From Opitutaceae bacterium (GTDB lineage Bacteria > Verrucomicrobiota > Verrucomicrobiae > Opitutales > Opitutaceae), in the NCBI GenBank assembly GCA_031266495.1, contig JAISAX010000824.1, forward strand, positions 1-8,819: 8,819 nt of DNA, given 5' to 3'. The position numbers and the translations under genes were made by a program. A model generated the notes under the pieces. It had not been told where the DNA came from, did no database searches, and worked only from the letters and a program-made list of their open reading frames with translations. How positions within the stretch are numbered: the first letter of the stretch is position 1; every line of letters begins with the position of its first letter. Positions 5,841-8,819 of this stretch are shown here, piece by piece.

Positions 5841-5938
5841 GCTGCGGGCTGCGGGCTGCGGGCTGCGGGCTGCGGGCTGCGGGCTGCGGGCTGCGGGCTG
5901 CGGGCTGCGGGCTGCGGGCTGCGGGCTGCGGGCTGCGG
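5841..5938. repeat. Fourteen perfect tandem copies of a 7-bp unit
   Basis: GCTGCGG is repeated 14 times without a mismatch (98 bp), a microsatellite. As 7 is not a multiple of 3, any frame through it cycles over all three phases, and change by one unit shifts frame. Its right edge abuts a minus-strand consensus promoter, so the predicted transcription start lies inside or at the edge of the array. Confidence 0.95.
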
Positions 5939-5940
5939 GT

Positions 5941-5971
5941 ATTATACTAACCCCAACCACCGCGTTGTCAA
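5941..5971 (-). promoter_or_regulatory. Sigma-70-type promoter with perfect -35 and -10 boxes
   Basis: Read on the minus strand: TTGACA (plus 5966-5971), 19 bp, TATAAT (plus 5941-5946). Both hexamers are perfect, but the spacer is 2 bp longer than the optimum; TAGTAT, 16 bp from the -35 box, is a poorer alternative. Transcription would start near 5934 in the 7-bp array and run through the repeats toward the 221-residue gene at 5340. No gene is recognisable in 5972-6196. Confidence 0.6.
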
Positions 5972-6196
5972 GCACTTTTACACGTTCTTTTACGTCTTTT
6001 CCGCTCACTTCCGTCCCTTTTTCCTGCGCACACTCGGCCCGCCCGGTGGCGGTTGGCGTTGGCGTGTGGTGCGGGGCGGCGGCGGTCATGTGGCTCGTCT
6101 GTTTCAAACGGAAATCCACGTTGGTTAAAAATTCCAGGCCCTGTCAAGCTGGAGAATTTACGCAACCGGGTTATCCGGATTTTTCCTGTGAAACTG

Positions 6197-6230
6197 AAAA
6201 GCCCGCAGTCCTTGCGAACTGCGGGCTTTT
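6197..6230 (-). terminator. Rho-independent terminator of tRNA-Glu
   Basis: AAAAGCCCGCAGT at 6197-6209 pairs perfectly with ACTGCGGGCTTTT at 6218-6230 around an 8-nt loop. On the minus strand the stem ends in a T-run, 17 bp beyond the CCA end of tRNA-Glu. The plus-strand side also ends in five T residues, so it can act in both directions. Confidence 0.85.
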
Positions 6231-6247
6231 TCGACCTATCTGCAAAA

Positions 6248-6324
6248 TGGCGTCCCCACGGGGATTCGAACCCCGGTTCTCACCGTGAAAGGGTGGTGTC
6301 CTGACCGGGCTAGACGATAGGGAC
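6248..6324 (-). tRNA. tRNA-Glu (anticodon UUC)
   Basis: The minus-strand acceptor stem GTCCCTA pairs with TGGGGAC (one T-G), followed by discriminator G and an encoded CCA at 6248-6250. The T-arm is CGGGG-TTCGAAT-CCCCG. The anticodon loop CTTTCAC gives UUC (plus 6287-6289). The body matches the usual bacterial tRNA-Glu, including ATCGTCTAG in the D-arm. At 77 nt with CCA it is one base longer than the common form, in the D-loop. The outermost anticodon-stem pair is a C-A mismatch. Confidence 0.95.
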
Positions 6325-6432
6325 GCGGAAAAGGTATGACTGGTCAAAAGAACAAAAAGAGCCGGGCAACCTAGGTCCCGTCTCCCTTCGTGCAAGACAA
6401 ACTTTTCCAAAAAAAACAAAATCTGGTCCATT

Positions 6433-6469
6433 CCCCTCCCCCCCTCCCCTCCCCTCCCCTCCTCCCCCC
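6433..6469. repeat. C-rich tract in the leader of the phosphofructokinase gene
   Basis: Six runs of four to seven C (C4, C7, C4, C4, C4, then C2-T-C6), separated by single T residues, lie 89-125 bp before the phosphofructokinase start. The minus strand is a textbook G-quadruplex motif (runs of G4 split by single A). A further short repeat, CACTT three times at 6533-6547, sits close to the start codon. Confidence 0.8.
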
Positions 6470-6557
6470 GCCTCCTCCACTGCGCAATCTCCGCGCTCGA
6501 CGCGCCGGTCCGGTTTTGCGATTTCCTCCCTCCACTTCACTTCACTTCACTCTACTT

Positions 6558-7805
6558 ATGGCAACCTCCACCACCCGACCCGGGAAAGTCGCGCTCCTCA
6601 CCGCAGGCGGCCTTGCGCCCTGCCTCAGCTCCGCCGTCGGCGGACTCATCGAACGCTACACCGAAATCGCGCCCGACATCGAGATCATCGCCTACCGCGG
6701 CGGCTACAAAGGCCTCCTCCTCGGCGACAGCTACAAGATCGGCCCCGCCGAACGCGCCCACGCCGCCCGCCTCCACCGCCACGGCGGCAGCCCCATTGGC
6801 AACAGCCGCGTCAAACTCACCAACGTCAAGGACTGCGTGAAACGCGGCCTCGTCAAGGAAGGCCAGGACCCCCAAAAAGTCGCCGCCGACCGGCTCATCA
6901 AGGACGGCGTCGATATCCTCCACACCATCGGCGGCGACGACACCAACACCGCCGCCGCCGACCTCGCCGCCTGGCTCGCCAAAAACAACTACGGCCTCAC
7001 CGTCATCGGCCTGCCCAAGACCATTGACAACGACGTGTATCCCGTCCGCCAGTCCCTCGGCGCCTGGACCGCCGCCGGGCAAGGCGCCCGCTACTTCCGC
7101 AACGTCGTCGCCGAGCACAACGCCAACCCCCGCATGCTCATCATTCACGAAGTCATGGGCCGCAACTGCGGCTGGCTCACCGCCGCCACCGCCGCCGAAT
7201 ACCGCAAACTCCTCGACCACGAGCACGAAGCCTGGGTCCCCGGCCTCGGCCTCACCCGCGCCAACCTCGAAGTCCACGCCGTGTACATCCCCGAAATGAC
7301 CGTGGACATCGCCGCCGAAGCCGCCCGCCTCCGGCAGATCATGGATGAAACGGACAACGTGAACATTTTTATATCCGAAGGAGCCGGCGTGGACTCGATC
7401 ATCGCCGAAATGCAGGCCAGAGGCCAGGAAGTGCCGCGCGACGCGTTTGGCCACGTGAAGCTCGACGCCATCAACCCCGGAAAATGGTTTGGCGACCAGT
7501 TTGCCAGGATGCTCGGCGCCGAAAAGACGCTCGTGCAGAAGAGCGGCTACTTTGCCCGCGCCGCCGCCGCCAACAGCGACGACCTGCGCCTCATCAAGAG
7601 CTGCACCGACCTCGCCGTCGAATGCGCCCTGCGTCGCGAGAGCGGCGTCATCGGCCACGACGAGGACCAGGGCGGCGTCCTCCGCGCAATCGAATTCCCC
7701 CGCATCAAGGGCGGCAAACCCTTCGACACCGGCGCCCCCTGGTTCGGCGCGCTCCTCGCGGACATCGGCCAACCGCAAGGCGCGAAAGCCGAAGTCAAAC
7801 ACTGA
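6558..7805 (+). CDS. pfp: Pyrophosphate-dependent 6-phosphofructokinase
   Basis: A 415-residue cytoplasmic enzyme that phosphorylates fructose 6-phosphate with PPi instead of ATP, reversibly, in glycolysis and gluconeogenesis. Seen in order: the N-terminal phosphate-binding region VALLTAGGLAPCLSSAVGG (11-29); GGDDTNTAA (125-133), where Asp replaces the Gly of ATP enzymes (GGDGS) and blocks ATP; PKTIDND (153-159), with K154 typical of PPi use and D157 as catalytic base; MGRNCGW (200-206), which binds the sugar phosphate; and ISEGAG (272-277). All key residues are intact. ATG 6558 is chosen because ATSTTRPGKVALLTAGG begins the fold at once; the frame is open 56 codons further up, but that part is the low-complexity C-rich leader. 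No Shine-Dalgarno is present: the leader is pyrimidine-rich. Its 3' end overlaps the convergent TOPRIM-like gene by 11 bp. Confidence 0.95.
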   Translation: MATSTTRPGKVALLTAGGLAPCLSSAVGGLIERYTEIAPDIEIIAYRGGYKGLLLGDSYKIGPAERAHAARLHRHGGSPIGNSRVKLTNVKDCVKRGLVKEGQDPQKVAADRLIKDGVDILHTIGGDDTNTAAADLAAWLAKNNYGLTVIGLPKTIDNDVYPVRQSLGAWTAAGQGARYFRNVVAEHNANPRMLIIHEVMGRNCGWLTAATAAEYRKLLDHEHEAWVPGLGLTRANLEVHAVYIPEMTVDIAAEAARLRQIMDETDNVNIFISEGAGVDSIIAEMQARGQEVPRDAFGHVKLDAINPGKWFGDQFARMLGAEKTLVQKSGYFARAAAANSDDLRLIKSCTDLAVECALRRESGVIGHDEDQGGVLRAIEFPRIKGGKPFDTGAPWFGALLADIGQPQGAKAEVKH

Positions 7806-8511
7806 TCCCGGGCTTGCAGGAGAGGGGAGCAGCCGGCCCGTTTCGCGGCCCGCCTCCGTTCCACGCCCGCAGATCCCGCGAAAGCGCGTCGAAACCGGGG
7901 AAATCGTGCTCGATGCGGCGCAAGTCCCTCGCATGACGGCGGACTTCGCGCAACGCGCATTCCGTCATCCACGGCAACGACGGACGCTCGGTGCCGTACA
8001 CGCGGCCCTTCAGTTCACGCCGCGTCCAGGGCGGCGCGCCCCGCGCCTGCCCGAGCACCCAGGCCGCTTCGGTCACGGTGGCGTCGCGACCGCACAAATA
8101 CCACGCCTCGATCGCCGGCACCGCCAGACCAACGCCGCGCAGGATGCCGGCGCGCCGTCCGCGCAACGGAAGTTTTTTGGTCGTCTGGCGAAACGCGGCG
8201 CGAAGCTGGCACATCCGGCAGCCCGGATGATGATGGCCAGGCTCGTCGTGCACGGGGGTGTGGACAACGGTGTCGTCACTGTCCACGACCACGACGAGGC
8301 CATCCGCATCCGTATTGAAATGCAGGTGCCGGATGATCGAGGGCAACACCTGGCCGACCGACGGCCATCCGCGTGCGCGCAACGGCGGGTAAACACGCGT
8401 GAACGGTTGCCCGAGCGCGGCTTCGACGAGCACGGCCAGCGCCGCCTCGTCGGCGGGCGACTCGCTGAGGAGGGCGAATTTCGGAGGGCGCATCAGGGAA
8501 AATTCCCGCAT
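7795..8511 (-). CDS. TOPRIM-like protein, partner of the upstream ATPase
   Basis: A 238-residue protein whose spaced acidic motifs resemble the TOPRIM-like DUF4276/RloB/DUF4435 proteins found beside AAA ATPases. Seen: LLSESPADEAAL (14-25) in the place of the usual 'EGxxDxxFL' (E17, D21), VVVVDSDDT (73-81) as the central DxDD strand, and PAIEAWYL (132-139), which matches the family's 'IExWLL' motif. A HHHPGCRMC segment (93-101) could bind zinc. These features would suit a Mg-dependent nuclease, but the first motif is imperfect and activity is unproven. ATG 8511 is preferred: its A is the last base of the ATPase stop (TGATG), a coupling arrangement; GTG 8514 is directly adjacent. The 3' end overlaps the convergent phosphofructokinase gene by 11 bp. 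Confidence 0.6.
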   Translation of the reverse strand: MREFSLMRPPKFALLSESPADEAALAVLVEAALGQPFTRVYPPLRARGWPSVGQVLPSIIRHLHFNTDADGLVVVVDSDDTVVHTPVHDEPGHHHPGCRMCQLRAAFRQTTKKLPLRGRRAGILRGVGLAVPAIEAWYLCGRDATVTEAAWVLGQARGAPPWTRRELKGRVYGTERPSLPWMTECALREVRRHARDLRRIEHDFPGFDALSRDLRAWNGGGPRNGPAAPLSCKPGISV

Positions 8512-8819
8512 CACGATTCACGTTCTTCGGGCACGCCGCCCAGAATGCCGGAGTACCACAGATCGCCGAGCGAGGCTCCGGCGAGGAGTTCCGCCAGATC
8601 GGCGCGGTCGGATAACCGGAAAAAATGCGCCTCGCGTCCATGTTTCTCCGCGATGACCACCTCCTCGGGATGCTCGCGAAACAGATCGAGCAGGTAAGGC
8701 GAGTGCGTGGTGGCGATGACCTGCGTCGGCGACCGCGCGGCGGCGACGGCCCCCGCTTCGCCGGCAACAGCGCGCGCGGGGGGGGGGGGGGGGGGGGGGG
8801 GGGGGGATAAGGGGCCGGG
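8511..8819 (-). CDS. AAA/ABC-type ATPase, C-terminal part only (runs off the window)
   Basis: Only the last 102 codons or so are in view. TQVIATTHSPYLLDLF is the strand and switch/H-loop His (TTHSP) that follows Walker B in SMC/OLD-type AAA ATPases (AAA_15/AAA_21). It is followed by EEVVIAEKHGREAHFFRL and the typical ending SLGDLWYSGILGGVP. ARAVAGEAGAVAAARSP just before it fits a short helix and linker. Further upstream the Walker B motif (EEPE-type) should appear, but the frame instead reads nine prolines from the C29 tract and then 15 bases of unrelated sequence. So the upstream part is either disrupted or misassembled at the edge. It is translationally coupled to the TOPRIM-like gene. Confidence 0.7.
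   Translation of the reverse strand, partial: PGPLSPPPPPPPPPARAVAGEAGAVAAARSPTQVIATTHSPYLLDLFREHPEEVVIAEKHGREAHFFRLSDRADLAELLAGASLGDLWYSGILGGVPEERES
8778..8806. repeat. 29-base G homopolymer inside the ATPase frame
   Basis: Twenty-nine consecutive G residues (C29 on the coding strand) lie 13 bases from the window end. The length is not a multiple of three. It replaces the region where the Walker B motif of the ATPase is expected. It could be a sequencing or assembly artefact at a contig end, or a real hypermutable tract. Confidence 0.9.

Noticed and set aside
3844..6288. Very long plus-strand open frame (814 codons) opposite the PEP-CTERM and 221-residue genes
   Set aside because: It is antisense to two genes with clear family features, passes through the tandem arrays, and has no domain of its own; openness follows from high GC and stop-free repeats.
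6390..6557. N-terminal extension of phosphofructokinase
   Set aside because: The extra 56 codons translate the C-rich leader into proline/leucine low complexity; the PFP fold begins directly after ATG 6558.
6552..7934. 460-codon minus-strand frame opposite phosphofructokinase
   Set aside because: Its composition (Gly/Val/Ala/Asp rich) is the typical antisense image of a GC-rich gene with strong third-position bias; the plus-strand gene has all PFP motifs.
7489..8697. 402-codon plus-strand frame over the pfp end and the TOPRIM-like gene
   Set aside because: It is out of frame with pfp and antisense to the coupled ATPase/TOPRIM pair; its translation shows no recognisable motif.

Overview
The window looks like chromosomal DNA from a GC-rich, PEP-CTERM-bearing Gram-negative bacterium, most likely a verrucomicrobium of the Opitutaceae type. 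The grounds are a C-terminal VPEPGTY-hydrophobic-RR sorting tail, a PPi-dependent phosphofructokinase, mostly poor Shine-Dalgarno sites, and intergenic repeats whose translation contains GTGFQPV, a motif I associate with Verrucomicrobia and Planctomycetes. The lineage is inference; no rRNA or marker gene is present.

Layout. Positions 1-772 hold a 73-bp imperfect palindrome, tRNA-Leu(CAA) on the minus strand, a possible 36-residue membrane-peptide gene on the plus strand running into a strong terminator, and a very long 36-bp-arm hairpin. Positions 773-3219 are three minus-strand genes read in the order sugar phosphate isomerase/epimerase-like protein, a 127-residue DUF6941-like protein, and a PfkB-family (adenosine-kinase-like) sugar/nucleoside kinase. 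Positions 3220-3522 hold a nested palindrome, a C-rich tract and a terminator. Positions 3523-5340 are two minus-strand genes: a conserved 221-residue protein of unknown function, then a secreted SUMF1/FGE-fold protein with a PEP-CTERM tail and no cysteine at all.

Positions 5341-5940 are almost wholly repeats: a 21-bp tandem array, a palindromic dispersed-type element and 14 perfect copies of a 7-bp unit. They lie directly downstream of a minus-strand promoter with perfect TTGACA and TATAAT boxes (19-bp spacer), so any transcript from it would carry about 600 nt of repeats ahead of the 221-residue gene. Positions 6197-6324 are tRNA-Glu(UUC) with its terminator. Positions 6558-7805 encode PPi-dependent phosphofructokinase on the plus strand, behind a long C-rich leader. 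Converging on it from the right edge is a two-gene unit: the C-terminus of an AAA/ABC-type ATPase, cut by the window end and interrupted by a 29-base homopolymer, and a translationally coupled partner with TOPRIM-like acidic motifs. ATPase plus TOPRIM pairs recall OLD, Gabija and PARIS-type defence modules, and this is the best candidate for an unusual system here.

A recurring theme is that simple-sequence or homopolymer repeats sit just upstream of, or inside, most of the genes. That invites the idea of slippage-based variation, but a single sequence cannot show it.
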